A DNA stretch of 61,435 bases from Pseudoalteromonas denitrificans DSM 6059 (GTDB lineage: Bacteria > Pseudomonadota > Gammaproteobacteria > Enterobacterales > Alteromonadaceae), in assembly GCF_900112265.1 (NCBI RefSeq), contig NZ_FOLO01000032.1, forward strand, positions 1 through 61,435. Direction: 5' to 3'. Shown one piece after another: positions 1 to 9,477 of the stretch. Positions within the stretch are counted from its first letter, which is position 1. Every line of letters begins with the position of its first letter. Made by a program: the position numbers and the translations under genes. Below the pieces are notes generated by a model. The model had not been told where the DNA came from, did no database searches, and worked only from the letters and a program-made list of their open reading frames with translations.

Positions 1-306
1 GCAAATGAGTTGATTGAATTATTGCCTCAAGGTGATTTTGTTATCGCGGATAAAGGCTATGATAGTGAAGCGATTAGAAATAAAGTTCGAGAGAGAAATT
101 CAAGCCCTGTGATCCCCAGAAAGCAGAACTCAAAAACGGGTAATGGAGATATAGATTGGTGCTTATATAAATATAGGCACTTAGTTGAAAATGCATTTGC
201 AAGACTGAAACACTTCCGTGCTATAGCTACAAGATATGATAAATTAAAGTTACAGTTTGAAAGTATGCTAGCACTGGCGTGTGCAATGATTTGGCTGCCA
301 ATGTGA
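1..306 (+). CDS. IS5-family transposase, C-terminal part (cut by window edge)
   Basis: The reading frame is open from base 1, so the gene starts outside the window. The visible 101 residues carry the C-terminal half of an IS5/IS427-type DDE domain: ADKGYDS holds the second Asp, and the ENAFARLKHFR...ATRYDK block holds the catalytic Glu, in the typical spacing. The protein would catalyse cut-and-paste transposition. It ends 15 bp before a putative terminal inverted repeat. Whether the full copy is intact cannot be seen. Confidence 0.85.
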   Translation, partial: ANELIELLPQGDFVIADKGYDSEAIRNKVRERNSSPVIPRKQNSKTGNGDIDWCLYKYRHLVENAFARLKHFRAIATRYDKLKLQFESMLALACAMIWLPM

Positions 307-324
307 AAGATCAACAGCCCCTAG
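307..324 (+). mobile_element. Right end of the IS5-type element
   Basis: Just after the transposase stop the sequence reads AAGATCAACAGCCCC, followed by TAG. Its complement, GGGGCTGTTGATCTT, looks like an IS427/IS5-type terminal inverted repeat. CTAG at 321-324 fits the short TA/CTAG target duplications of this family. The left end is outside the window, so the boundary is inferred from one side only. Confidence 0.55.
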
Positions 325-463
325 TGAATTAAAAAGTATTTTTGAAGCTAATATAATTCATGAAGAAGAATATACCATCAGATCAAGGCAAAGGCTGGTT
401 TCACAACCTGGAATTATTTTGGCATCAAAAATATTAGATGAGTTGATACACGAAAAAGCATAA
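322..463 (+). pseudogene. C-terminal stub of a gene interrupted by the IS
   Basis: A reading frame with no start codon of its own runs from the IS end to TAA at 461-463. It encodes about 46 residues, beginning SELKSIFEANII and ending ASKILDELIHEKA. It begins right where the IS ends, which is what the 3' remainder of a disrupted gene looks like. I do not recognise the family. It may be non-coding by now. Confidence 0.4.
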
Positions 464-549
464 ATTAACGTCTTTTTCTGTTCATAAAGACATAATTAAA
501 ATATCATCTGCTTTGATAAATAATATGATGCCAAAATTTAGGAATTTAC

Positions 550-1251
550 ATGGAGCTACAAGAATTAAACTCTAAGCGTGACGGTGAAGCATTATTCGCT
601 TTATATCATGAAGGTAATTTTGATGCCGGTTTATTAGCCGCAAAATTGGTATTTAATGATGCCTATAAATTAACTCCTCCTGAGGGCATGACAAAAAAAG
701 AAGCAAAAGATAAATTAAAAAAAGATGCTCAATCTTGTGTGATTACTGGGGCTGACAATAATCATTTGGAATGTTTAATTGAAGCTGCAGACATGCACTT
801 TTCAGGGCGGGTTACGCCAGGACCTTTTGGTAGTTCAGTTGTTTTAGCACAGTACAAACACGCTAAAAAATGGTATTTATTAATTTTGGAAAGAGATGAA
901 ATTGATAGTGAATTAAGATGCCTAGCAAATCTTAGATTAGGTCTATTAACTAAATTGATAGGCGGTAAAGATAATACAGACTGGCAAGAAATGATTGGTT
1001 ATTTTAAGGCTGCACAAGAAATTGCTGTAAAAGGTTCTGAGCTTGCTATATCTTCTTTGGCATTTCATTATTTTGATAATAAAGAGTATGCTGCAGCGAT
1101 CCCCTTATTAGAGTCTATTTATAGGGAAGTCCCATACGCAGCACTTATTTTGGCATTGTGTTATAAAAATGGTTTAGGCCTTGATGTTAATAATGAAAAA
1201 GCACAAGAATTAAATGATTTTTGGAGCACTGAAATCGGTAAGGCTAAGTAG
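550..1251 (+). CDS. Sel1/TPR-like repeat protein
   Basis: This 233-residue protein has no signal peptide or membrane segment, so it is probably cytoplasmic. The C-terminal third has alternating helix pairs of Sel1/TPR type: the AAIPLLESIYREVPYAALIL segment is followed by ALCYKNGLGLDVNNEKA, where the G-L-G-x-x...A pattern is typical of Sel1 repeats. Such repeats bind proteins; no catalytic motif is visible. The ATG at 550 has AGGA about 8 nt upstream. It stands alone next to the IS-disrupted locus, and its role is unknown. Confidence 0.6.
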   Translation: MELQELNSKRDGEALFALYHEGNFDAGLLAAKLVFNDAYKLTPPEGMTKKEAKDKLKKDAQSCVITGADNNHLECLIEAADMHFSGRVTPGPFGSSVVLAQYKHAKKWYLLILERDEIDSELRCLANLRLGLLTKLIGGKDNTDWQEMIGYFKAAQEIAVKGSELAISSLAFHYFDNKEYAAAIPLLESIYREVPYAALILALCYKNGLGLDVNNEKAQELNDFWSTEIGKAK

Positions 1252-1520
1252 ATATTTTTTAGATAATACATGTTGGCTAAATACTGATATGTATTATTTG
1301 TACTTTATATAAGTTTACAGATGTTAGATTAGTTATTTTGAATATCAACTCATTCAGCAGTGTGTCATAATTGATGATTATTAAAATTTATATTTTTAAC
1401 AATTTTATATGTACTTAGCCATTAATCAGGATTTTCCTTAGTGTTAATAGTTGAGCTCAATTTTAAATAAGGATATAAACACACTCATTGTTTTGTTTGC
1501 TTTAAGTGACGTGCTCATTA

Positions 1521-3641
1521 TTAAATCTTAAATTTATTAAGCTGAGTTCGTAAGTCTGAAACTTTATCAGTAAGTTCATCACTTAAAGAGGCTGTGTTTT
1601 GCACAATACCATTCGCTTCATTGGACATATCTGAAATAATGGTTAATGTCCGATTAATTTCTTCATTTACTCGGGATTGTTCTTCTGCTGCTGCTGCCAT
1701 TTGGGTATTTTGCATATTAATAACATCAATTGAGCTATTGATCCCTTTAAAAGCATCTTCAGCACTTCTAGCAGAACCAACACAACTTGATACTTTTTCT
1801 AAGCTTTGGGCCATCATGTTCACAACTCCTTTTGTATTCCCTGTGAGTAATTCAATCATTTTTCTAATTTCTTCTGTTGATTGCTGAGTCCGACCAGCTA
1901 ATGTTCTTACTTCATCAGCCACAACTGCAAATCCACGTCCCTGTTCACCAGCTCTTGCGGCCTCAATGGCTGCATTGAGAGCTAAAAGGTTTGTTTGTTC
2001 TGCAATACCTCCGATCACAGATAAAATAGACTCTATATTTGCAGCCGATTCGGATAATGAATTGGTTTTTATTTCAGCCTCAGATAATGAATCATATAGA
2101 CCTTCAATAAAACGTGTTGTTGATGTTGCTAATTCTACGCCATTTGAACAATCATCTTGTGCTGTTTGCACCGCTTTTGATGCTTGTAATGCAGCATTTG
2201 CAACTTCGCTTGCTGTTGTTGACATTTCATGGGCTGCAACAGTGAGTGAGTTGAGCTCAGCTGTCTGTCTATCAAGCCTTGAGCTTGCTTCGTGGGACGT
2301 TTCTTTACCTTGAATAGAGTTCTTGTCAACTTCTGTAGTGATCATTGAAATATCAGTAATCATTATTTGTAATTTATCTATAAAATGATTTATCAACCCA
2401 GCTAAACGACCAGTTTGATCTTTACTTGAAACAGAAATTCTTTGCGTTAAATCGCCATCCCCATGGGCAATATCTTTTAACCTGTCTATTAATATATACA
2501 GTGTCCCGGTGATCTTTTTAGAAATCAGCATCATGGCAAAACAGCCTAAAACTAAAGCTGAAATACCAGCCAGTAGACCAATCAAAAGGGCTTCACTCGA
2601 TTTTTCAGTTAGCCAAGTGCTGAATTCATTTTTATCTTTATTTAAAACTTCAACAGGCACAGAAATATTCGCTATCCAAGGGTTCTCCGTGGTGGTATTT
2701 ATACGAGAAAAAGCATTAGCTCTATTATTAACTTTAATAAGCTTAGGATTATCTTCAGCTGTTTTTGCTTGCTGCCAATTTACAGTGTTAGGCACTTCAG
2801 AGATCCGTTTCCCAACATTTTTAGCGTTATCACTATCCGCTAGAATTATGCCTTTCCAGGAGCCGACTATGATGCGACCCGCACCTTGATATAAAATTTT
2901 ATCCATATCTTCAGTTAACTTTTGAATACGAATAAGCGATAAATCAAATCCTATACTACCAATATTTTGACCATTAACTTTAATAACATCACTGATTGTA
3001 GTTATGAGCTCTTTACCCCGACCTGGTACATCGTAATAATAAGGCTCCATGAAGAATAACTTCCCAGTTTCAAATGGTTTTAAATGCCAGTCATCCGTCC
3101 TTTCTCCATTTGAATTTATTTTGTTGTTTGAAAAAGATTCCATTGCGACATAATCAAAACCATCTTTACCATCAGGAAAAAAGAAAGGGGCTAAATTACC
3201 ACTTTTATTGAATGCTTTGGTTAACTTTATAGGTGAGTTTTTCGGCCAAGTGTTTTTTTCAAATACCATATATCCTGAAAAAACGTCCTTTTCTTGAGGT
3301 TGCATGGTTGCATCAAATTGCTTAACAATGAAATCGGGATTTACTTGCTCCTGACCTGATAATTCAACATTAGAACGGATCACGGCTAAATTATTAATAA
3401 CGGGTTTTAATAATAACTCTATATTAAATTTAATCGTATTTGATATACCTGTAATCTGTTTATTTGCTGAATCATCTAAAGCAGATGAAATTTTTAATTG
3501 CGTATTTTTATTCATATCGCTATAAAAATATGTGCTAGTACTCATACCAAAAATAAGGACGAATGACATTGCTAAAACAGAAAATACAGCTATTTTGGTG
3601 CTTAATGATTTTTGAATTTTAGTTAGCATACTAACTCTCAT
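1521..3641 (-). CDS. Methyl-accepting chemotaxis protein
   Basis: A transmembrane chemoreceptor of about 706 residues. There is an N-terminal membrane helix (about 17-40) and a periplasmic dCache-like sensor of about 300 residues containing EPYYYDVPGRGKELITTIS, a PDC-type signature. A second membrane helix lies near 350-375, followed by a HAMP linker and a cytoplasmic signalling domain. The highly conserved hairpin tip is present as EQTNLLALNAAIEAARAGEQ followed by GRGFAVVADEVR. It would relay ligand binding to CheA. The ATG at 3629 (fifth codon) has GAGAG about 5 nt upstream and is a good alternative start. It follows the porin gene by 17 bp on the same strand, so the two may be co-transcribed. 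Confidence 0.93.
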   Translation of the reverse strand: MRVSMLTKIQKSLSTKIAVFSVLAMSFVLIFGMSTSTYFYSDMNKNTQLKISSALDDSANKQITGISNTIKFNIELLLKPVINNLAVIRSNVELSGQEQVNPDFIVKQFDATMQPQEKDVFSGYMVFEKNTWPKNSPIKLTKAFNKSGNLAPFFFPDGKDGFDYVAMESFSNNKINSNGERTDDWHLKPFETGKLFFMEPYYYDVPGRGKELITTISDVIKVNGQNIGSIGFDLSLIRIQKLTEDMDKILYQGAGRIIVGSWKGIILADSDNAKNVGKRISEVPNTVNWQQAKTAEDNPKLIKVNNRANAFSRINTTTENPWIANISVPVEVLNKDKNEFSTWLTEKSSEALLIGLLAGISALVLGCFAMMLISKKITGTLYILIDRLKDIAHGDGDLTQRISVSSKDQTGRLAGLINHFIDKLQIMITDISMITTEVDKNSIQGKETSHEASSRLDRQTAELNSLTVAAHEMSTTASEVANAALQASKAVQTAQDDCSNGVELATSTTRFIEGLYDSLSEAEIKTNSLSESAANIESILSVIGGIAEQTNLLALNAAIEAARAGEQGRGFAVVADEVRTLAGRTQQSTEEIRKMIELLTGNTKGVVNMMAQSLEKVSSCVGSARSAEDAFKGINSSIDVINMQNTQMAAAAEEQSRVNEEINRTLTIISDMSNEANGIVQNTASLSDELTDKVSDLRTQLNKFKI

Positions 3642-3658
3642 AATTATTTAAATATGAA

Positions 3659-4405
3659 TTAAAAGCTTTTACTAATTGAAAATACGACGCGTTCGTCAAA
3701 AATTTTTAATCCTTGTTCAGACCCATAAACTTTATGTGAACTGTCGACATTTGTATCGTGATATCTTAAATCTAAAGTGATCCCATAAAAAGCTTTACTT
3801 ATCCCCATATTCCAATGAGTCCAACCTTCTGCACCTTGGCCATTAAGTTCTTGATATCCAATAGAACCAGATAAATTTATGTCGTTATTTAAAGTGATAC
3901 TTGGATGAAATGCGTAATTAATGCCATCCCAACCTTTGACGCCAAACCAATCATTTAATGTAGGGGTTATTTCAAATTCATAAGTTATGTCACCAAGTTT
4001 TTTGCTCGCTTTGATCCAGAGTTCTGTATAATCTAAATTGTCAGCACCTGGGTACATGTAATGGAAAACAAAAACATTATAATTAATGCCTGATGTAGAT
4101 AATTCACCAGATTGACCAATATAAGGGCCAATAACAGCATAAATATCGGGTGTAGACTCGAATTTATTAGTCGATCCAAATAAACCTGTATAAAAGCCTG
4201 AATTATGTGTCCATGTAAATGAAGCTTGAATGGCTGGTATTTCACCATCAGCGACTTCAGACTCTCCTCTAAAAACATAATCAGTCGCAATTTTTATTGA
4301 GCCACTGAAACTACCATTTAATAGCTCATCATCGTCAGAGGCTACAGCGTATAAACTTGAAACAAAAAGTGAGATACCACAAATTAATTTGACTAGTGAA
4401 CTCAT
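3659..4405 (-). CDS. TorF-family putative outer-membrane porin
   Basis: A beta-rich protein of 248 residues. It has a signal peptide (about 1-22, ending near YAVASDDD) and then alternating amphipathic strands. The SIKIATDYVFRGES block followed by a strand pair is the hallmark of the TorF/Gcw_chp family of proteobacterial outer-membrane proteins. The C-terminus ends in Phe (SISKSF), as in many beta-barrels. The ATG at 4405 is preferred over the in-frame TTG five codons upstream because TTGGAG lies at ribosome-binding distance. Its pairing with a chemoreceptor suggests uptake linked to sensing, but the substrate is unknown. Confidence 0.75.
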   Translation of the reverse strand: MSSLVKLICGISLFVSSLYAVASDDDELLNGSFSGSIKIATDYVFRGESEVADGEIPAIQASFTWTHNSGFYTGLFGSTNKFESTPDIYAVIGPYIGQSGELSTSGINYNVFVFHYMYPGADNLDYTELWIKASKKLGDITYEFEITPTLNDWFGVKGWDGINYAFHPSITLNNDINLSGSIGYQELNGQGAEGWTHWNMGISKAFYGITLDLRYHDTNVDSSHKVYGSEQGLKIFDERVVFSISKSF

Positions 4406-4918
4406 AGTGAAAAACTCCAAGCATATTTTTATAAATAGCTAAATAATTAGAGTTTAGGTTGGTTTTTCAATACTACCAAACATAAATTTTTTTAAATCTG
4501 TAACCATGTATAAAGAAAATTAATGTATGAGGAGAGAAAACGAAGAGGGTTTACTGCAATAACTAAATACAGAGGAATTGATTACTTGGGTTCAAATAAT
4601 AGCCAAATAAAATTATACAAAAGTTATAACTATTAAAAAAAAGCTATATTTTTTGAGTTAAATGTTAGTGAGTGTAAAGCAAATAAATTCATTTAATTAA
4701 ATCTCAATTAAGTTTTATTTTATAAAGCATGCCGTATTCACTATTGTTCGAAGAAATAGATATTTTCCTTAATTAATTTTCTAGTTTAATCCAAACTGAC
4801 ATTTGTAATAGAGTGTAAAAAAGCTTAAGTAACGCCTTACAATGCCTTACAACGCACATACTGACAGGGTTTTTCTTGTTAAGTAATATGTCCGTATTCA
4901 AAAGTTACGGATATTATT
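4406..4918. other. Intergenic region between divergent porin and carrier-protein operons
   Basis: About 510 bp of A/T-rich DNA with no convincing gene on either strand. Its one notable element is the tandem CTTAC repeat at 4834-4853, listed separately. It must hold the promoters of the two divergent transcription units. Confidence 0.6.
4834..4853 (+). promoter_or_regulatory. Tandem 10-bp operator-like repeat upstream of the carrier operon
   Basis: GCCTTACAAT is followed directly by GCCTTACAAC: two nearly identical half sites 10 bp apart, on the same face of the helix. OmpR/PhoB-type regulators bind such direct repeats. The same motif, GCTTTACAAT-GGCTTACTGA, lies upstream of the RND efflux operon at 10840-10859. 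The neighbouring RstA-like regulator (16439-17131) is the natural candidate protein; that link is inferred. Confidence 0.55.
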
Positions 4919-5179
4919 ATGAATTTAGAAATACAATTAAAAACCATATTGAAAAATGTTTTAAACCAAAATACCAATCACTTTACTTTGCAATCACCTT
5001 TGTTAGGTGAATATGCTGAGCTTGATTCTATGGGGATAATGAGCTTATTAATGCAAATAGAGTCGGACCTTAAAATTGATATCAATGCGATTAACTTAAC
5101 TGCTGAAACGTTTGAGACTTTTGGATCGTTATTACAAAATATTCAGTTTTCATTAAGTCATATTGATTCTGCAGCCTAG
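4919..5179 (+). CDS. Acyl-carrier-type (phosphopantetheine) protein
   Basis: Small acidic carrier protein of 86 residues. The LDSMG motif places the phosphopantetheine-bearing Ser at about residue 37, followed by a helix (IMSLLMQIESDL) and the typical third-helix region. It would carry an acyl or aminoacyl group as a thioester for the enzymes encoded downstream. It is the first gene of a five-gene operon; the acyltransferase gene starts 5 bp after its stop. Size and context resemble AlmF, the carrier of the Vibrio lipid A glycinylation system, but also dedicated fatty-acyl carriers. Sequence alone does not decide the cargo. Confidence 0.88.
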   Translation: MNLEIQLKTILKNVLNQNTNHFTLQSPLLGEYAELDSMGIMSLLMQIESDLKIDINAINLTAETFETFGSLLQNIQFSLSHIDSAA

Positions 5180-5184
5180 TACTC

Positions 5185-6018
5185 ATGAAAAATATAATGA
5201 TAGATTTATCAGTACGTTTTCTTATTAAGGTTTTGAGATTGTTTACACGTGCTATTCGCAAAAAAATAGCTTTTTTTATAGCCCATAAAATTCTGAAATT
5301 TTCAAAAAAAACGCGATTAAGAGCGATTTCAAATATTAGCAATGCAATGCCTTGGTTAAGAGAGGAGCAGGTAGAAAAAATAGCTTTTAGCTCATATCAG
5401 ACCATCGTTTTTGGCGTCATGGAATGCTTTTGGCTAAATGATGTAGACATTGATATTGAATGTGATGAAAAAACACTCGAATTATTAAATAACCCTGGCG
5501 GGGTCAGTATTGCGACTATGCATATGAGCTGTTATGAATTAGTGCCATTTTCAGTGCAACAGCTAACGGGAGCAGTTACAACACTTTCAAAAATTCCTAA
5601 ATTTGTTAAGTCAGCGGGTGAAGTTTATCAAGATGCAAATATAAATGTTATTGATAAAAATCAACCGAATGCTTTCATGAAATTATTACAGGCTTCACGT
5701 AAAAAACAGGTGATATGTTTACATAGTGACCATTATGCTAAAGATGTTAATGTTTCATTTTTCAATCAAAAAACAGGCGCACCAGGTGGTGCAGCAATGC
5801 TCTCAGCTTATAGTAAAGTGCCTTTATTATTGTGTTATCCAATCTTAAAAAGTAATGGCCGATATACCGTCTATTTAGAAACAATTTTTGCAAAAAGCCT
5901 TGATAATTCAAAAGAAAGCATTGCTGTTGGGATGCAAACTATTTATGACCGCTTCGAGAAAATCATCTTGCAATACCCTGAACAGTGGTACTGGTCATAT
6001 AACCGTTGGCGAGATTAG
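5185..6018 (+). CDS. LpxL/HtrB-type lipid acyltransferase
   Basis: A 277-residue member of the lysophospholipid/lipid A acyltransferase superfamily. The catalytic H-x4-E motif is HMSCYE at about 113-118. The C-terminus ends YPEQWYWSYNRWRD, the usual PEQWxWxxxRW signature. A basic, hydrophobic N-terminus suggests inner-membrane association. The family transfers acyl groups from carrier proteins to lipid A; AlmG in Vibrio uses the same fold to transfer glycine. Lying directly after a carrier protein gene, this enzyme probably takes its donor from it. Whether it moves fatty acid or amino acid cannot be read from sequence. Confidence 0.85.
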   Translation: MKNIMIDLSVRFLIKVLRLFTRAIRKKIAFFIAHKILKFSKKTRLRAISNISNAMPWLREEQVEKIAFSSYQTIVFGVMECFWLNDVDIDIECDEKTLELLNNPGGVSIATMHMSCYELVPFSVQQLTGAVTTLSKIPKFVKSAGEVYQDANINVIDKNQPNAFMKLLQASRKKQVICLHSDHYAKDVNVSFFNQKTGAPGGAAMLSAYSKVPLLLCYPILKSNGRYTVYLETIFAKSLDNSKESIAVGMQTIYDRFEKIILQYPEQWYWSYNRWRD

Positions 6019-6026
6019 GGAGTGCT

Positions 6027-7793
6027 ATGAATATTTTAAAGTTTACATCAAGCAATACTTGGACTCGGTTATTTTTATATTTTAAACCTCATAAAAAGTT
6101 ATTGTTTATAGCCATCTTAGGTCTTGGATTATTTAGTTTAGTTGATGCAGGTATGATTTATTTTATTAAACCACTTATTGATGATGGTTTAGCAAGCTCT
6201 AATGGTGATACATTACGAGTTGGTGCTGCGTTAGTGTTAGTCATTTTTCTTGTGCGTGGTATCGCTAGTTTTATCTCTAATTATGCAATGGCGTATGCCA
6301 GTACAAAAATTACTTTTACGATACGCCAGGAAGCTTTTAATAAACTGCAAATGTTACCAATGACATTTTTTGATAACAACAGTACAGGGAGTTTAATCTC
6401 AAAGCTAAGTTATGATGCGGAGCAAATTGCAAATGCGACATCAAAAGCCATCGTGATCAGTATTCGAGAGTCTTTGATTGTAATCGTTTTACTTGGCATG
6501 ATGATTTACACTAGTTGGCAACTGTCATTAATCTTTTTAGTAATATCACCTGTCATTGCTTTAATTATTACTCAGGTCGCTAAACGTTTTAAAAAAATTA
6601 GCACTGCTTTGCAAAACACCATGGGAGATATTACAAAAACGGCTGAGCAGTCTATTTTAAGTCACCAAGAAATTTTGGCATTTAATAATGCAAGTTATAT
6701 GATTAAGCAATTTTTAGTTGTGAATAATCATAATCGTCAACAAGCCATGAAACTAGCAAGTGCATCGGCTTTAAGTAATCCAATAATTCAATTCATTGCA
6801 TCTATCGCGATTGCGATTGTTTTATTCTTAGCAAGTTTAGATCAAGTATTAAGGAACTTAACGCCTGGCACCTTTACTATGATTTTATTTGCTATGGGTT
6901 CCTTACTTAGACCTCTTAAGCAACTTTCTAGTGTGAATCAGCAGCTGCAAAAAGGCATTGCTGCTGCAAGTAGTTTGTTTGATTTACTAGATCAAAAAGA
7001 TGAGGTTGATGAAGGTGAAATTGTTTTATCTGGAAATGAACATGAAATTCAATTTTCAAATTTAACTTATTTTTATCAAACGCCATATGATCAACAAATT
7101 AAACAAAAAGCTGCAATAAATCAGTTTGAGACCATCATTTCTCCTGCGACAACGGTTGCTTTAGTTGGAGAGTCGGGTAGTGGAAAATCAAGCATTACAA
7201 ATCTTTTACTACGTTTGTATCAGGCGCCAAAAAATACAATATTGATTGATGGAATTGGGATTGAAAAATATACCTTAACATCTTTGCGTGAGCAGTTTGC
7301 TTATGTATCTCAGCGTATTGTTTTAATAGATGATACTTTGGCAAACAATATTGCCTTTGGCTGCACGAGAAGCATAAGTCGCACAGAAATAGAGAGCGCT
7401 GCTTTTGCTGCGAATGTGATTAACTTTTCTTGTGAAATGCCAAATGGTTTAGATACTCAAATAGGTGAAAATGGAAATCGTTTGTCTGGAGGTCAGAGGC
7501 AAAGAGTGGCGATTGCACGGGCTATATTACGCCAGGCTCCGGTTATCATTTTAGATGAAGCTACCTCGGCACTTGATAATAAATCTGAACAACTTGTACA
7601 TCAGGCTTTTTCTAGGTTAGCACATAACAAAACCATGATTATTATTGCTCATAGATTATCAACGATTGAACATGCTGACAGTATTTTAGTTATGAATAAA
7701 GGTAGCCTCGTTGAGCAAGGGACGCACGAGGAATTGATGCATCAACAAGGTTACTACCATACTTTACATTCAAATGGTTTGAGCAATAAATGA
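6027..7793 (+). CDS. MsbA-type lipid ABC exporter
   Basis: A half-size ABC exporter of 588 residues, close to MsbA (582). Six membrane helices fill the first 320 residues. The nucleotide-binding domain has Walker A GESGSGKSS, signature LSGGQRQRVAIARA, Walker B VIILDEATSALD and a following H-loop (IIIAHRLSTI). The ATG at 6027 has GGGAG upstream and is preferred over an in-frame ATG at 6006 that overlaps the acyltransferase gene. In this operon it likely flips the lipid product, or its acceptor, across the inner membrane. It is probably not the housekeeping msbA, which usually adjoins lpxK. Confidence 0.87.
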   Translation: MNILKFTSSNTWTRLFLYFKPHKKLLFIAILGLGLFSLVDAGMIYFIKPLIDDGLASSNGDTLRVGAALVLVIFLVRGIASFISNYAMAYASTKITFTIRQEAFNKLQMLPMTFFDNNSTGSLISKLSYDAEQIANATSKAIVISIRESLIVIVLLGMMIYTSWQLSLIFLVISPVIALIITQVAKRFKKISTALQNTMGDITKTAEQSILSHQEILAFNNASYMIKQFLVVNNHNRQQAMKLASASALSNPIIQFIASIAIAIVLFLASLDQVLRNLTPGTFTMILFAMGSLLRPLKQLSSVNQQLQKGIAAASSLFDLLDQKDEVDEGEIVLSGNEHEIQFSNLTYFYQTPYDQQIKQKAAINQFETIISPATTVALVGESGSGKSSITNLLLRLYQAPKNTILIDGIGIEKYTLTSLREQFAYVSQRIVLIDDTLANNIAFGCTRSISRTEIESAAFAANVINFSCEMPNGLDTQIGENGNRLSGGQRQRVAIARAILRQAPVIILDEATSALDNKSEQLVHQAFSRLAHNKTMIIIAHRLSTIEHADSILVMNKGSLVEQGTHEELMHQQGYYHTLHSNGLSNK

Positions 7794-7889
7794 CCTCTTT
7801 GTAATACCTTAAGTCAAAGCTTTAAATCGTAGCCTTTAGGCTTATGTATGCTCCAACATATCTAAATAAATTTATATTTTCGGAAAGTT

Positions 7890-9452
7890 ATGCCAATTTT
7901 ATTACATGATTTACTTTTTAAACAAGCCCTAAAGTCGCCAGAATCAAATGCGATAGGGTATAAAAATACTTGGTTAAGTTATCAAGAACTGTCAAAAGTA
8001 TGTTTGCAAGCCAGTCGTAGTTTTAATGCTTTAGGGGTTAATAAAGCGCAAAGAGTGGTTGTTTATTTACCTAAAAACTTAGAGTCGGTGATCAGTTATT
8101 TTGCAATTAGTCTATCTGGTGGCATATTTGTGCCAGTTAATCCGATTTTAAAAGCACCACAAGTAACACATATTATCCAAGATTGTTCTGGCGAGGTTTT
8201 GATCACTAATACATCGCGTTTGGATAAATTATCTATTGAAGCCCTTAAGACGGTTAAAAGTATTATTTTAATCGATGGTAAAAGTCGCACTATTGCAGGT
8301 ATTAAAGTATGGCACTGGTCTGACTTTATGTCGATAGATCTTGATTCAAGTGGAACATCACCAATGATAGACAGTGATATAGCTGCAATATTTTATACTT
8401 CGGGTAGTACAGGGAACGCAAAAGGTGTTGTGCTTAGTCACTTAAATATAGTGATGGGAGCAAAAAGTGTTAGTGCCTATTTACCCTGTAAAAATACGGA
8501 TAAGATGTTAGCGCTACAGCCTTTTAGTTTTGATTATGGGTTTAGTCAATTAACCATTGCATTTTTGACGGGGGCTAGCTGTTATTTAGCTGATTATTTT
8601 TTTATAAATGATGTTTTTAAAATCATACAACGAGAGCAAATAACCAGTTTAGCACTTGTTCCGCCACTTTGGATCAAATTGGCTAATGCTTATTGGCCAT
8701 CAGAAGTCGGTAAAAATATACGATATTTTTGTAATACGGGGGGGAAAATGCCTGCTAGTACGTTAGCAAAGTTAAGAGATAATATGCCAAATGCCGAACC
8801 ATATTTGATGTATGGATTAACCGAAGCCTTTAGATCATGTTACTTACCCCCAAGTGAAATAGACAGTCGTCCAAATTCATTTGGTAAAGCTATCCCTAAT
8901 GCCCAAGTTATGGTGATCAATGAGCAAGGGGAAAAGTGTGCACCATATGAAAATGGTGAGTTAGTTCATAGGGGGGCTTTAGTAAGTCAAGGTTATTGGA
9001 ATGACACATTAAAAACTGCTGAACGTTTTAAACCTGTGCCAAATTCTCTCTCGCAGTTACCTTTAGCTGAAATTGCTGTTTGGTCTGGTGATATTGTTCA
9101 TACTGATGATGATGGTTACTTTTATTTTGTATCTAGAAAAGACGATATGATAAAAACATCTGGTTATCGTGTTAGTCCACAAGAAGTTGAAAATATTTTA
9201 AATCAAATGCCACTGATTTGTGAAGCTGTCGTTATTGGCGTACCACATGAAGCACTAGGTCAAGCTTTGGTTGCGATCATTACGACACAAGATCCTAACT
9301 TAACCTCAAATTCAGTTTTAAAATTTTGCACTGAGTTTTTACCTCATTATATGTTACCAAAACTCATCAAATTTTCTGAAACCTTACCACGTAATAGTAA
9401 TGAGAAATATGATCGTGGTTACTGGAAAAATGAATTTAAAAATATCTTTTAA
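7890..9452 (+). CDS. AMP-forming acyl/aminoacyl ligase (exosortase-A-associated type)
   Basis: Adenylate-forming enzyme of 520 residues. It has the ATP-binding loop YTSGSTGNAKG (about 168-178), the A5 motif MYGLTEAF, the hinge/A7-A8 region SGDIVHTDDDGYFYF...RKDDMIKTSGYRV and the C-terminal catalytic Lys region PRNSNEKYDRG. It activates a carboxylate with ATP and loads it onto a thiol, here most likely the carrier protein at 4919. Gene order with a fold-type III decarboxylase matches the ligase/decarboxylase pair usually linked to exosortase A systems. No exosortase gene is in the window. The substrate may be an amino acid. Confidence 0.85.
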   Translation: MPILLHDLLFKQALKSPESNAIGYKNTWLSYQELSKVCLQASRSFNALGVNKAQRVVVYLPKNLESVISYFAISLSGGIFVPVNPILKAPQVTHIIQDCSGEVLITNTSRLDKLSIEALKTVKSIILIDGKSRTIAGIKVWHWSDFMSIDLDSSGTSPMIDSDIAAIFYTSGSTGNAKGVVLSHLNIVMGAKSVSAYLPCKNTDKMLALQPFSFDYGFSQLTIAFLTGASCYLADYFFINDVFKIIQREQITSLALVPPLWIKLANAYWPSEVGKNIRYFCNTGGKMPASTLAKLRDNMPNAEPYLMYGLTEAFRSCYLPPSEIDSRPNSFGKAIPNAQVMVINEQGEKCAPYENGELVHRGALVSQGYWNDTLKTAERFKPVPNSLSQLPLAEIAVWSGDIVHTDDDGYFYFVSRKDDMIKTSGYRVSPQEVENILNQMPLICEAVVIGVPHEALGQALVAIITTQDPNLTSNSVLKFCTEFLPHYMLPKLIKFSETLPRNSNEKYDRGYWKNEFKNIF

Positions 9453-9477
9453 ATTGATACAAAATGGATTGAATACA

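Noticed and set aside
9400..9477. Longer N-terminus for the PLP decarboxylase
   Set aside because: These in-frame ATGs lie inside the ligase gene and add residues not typical of the family; ATG at 9478 fits.
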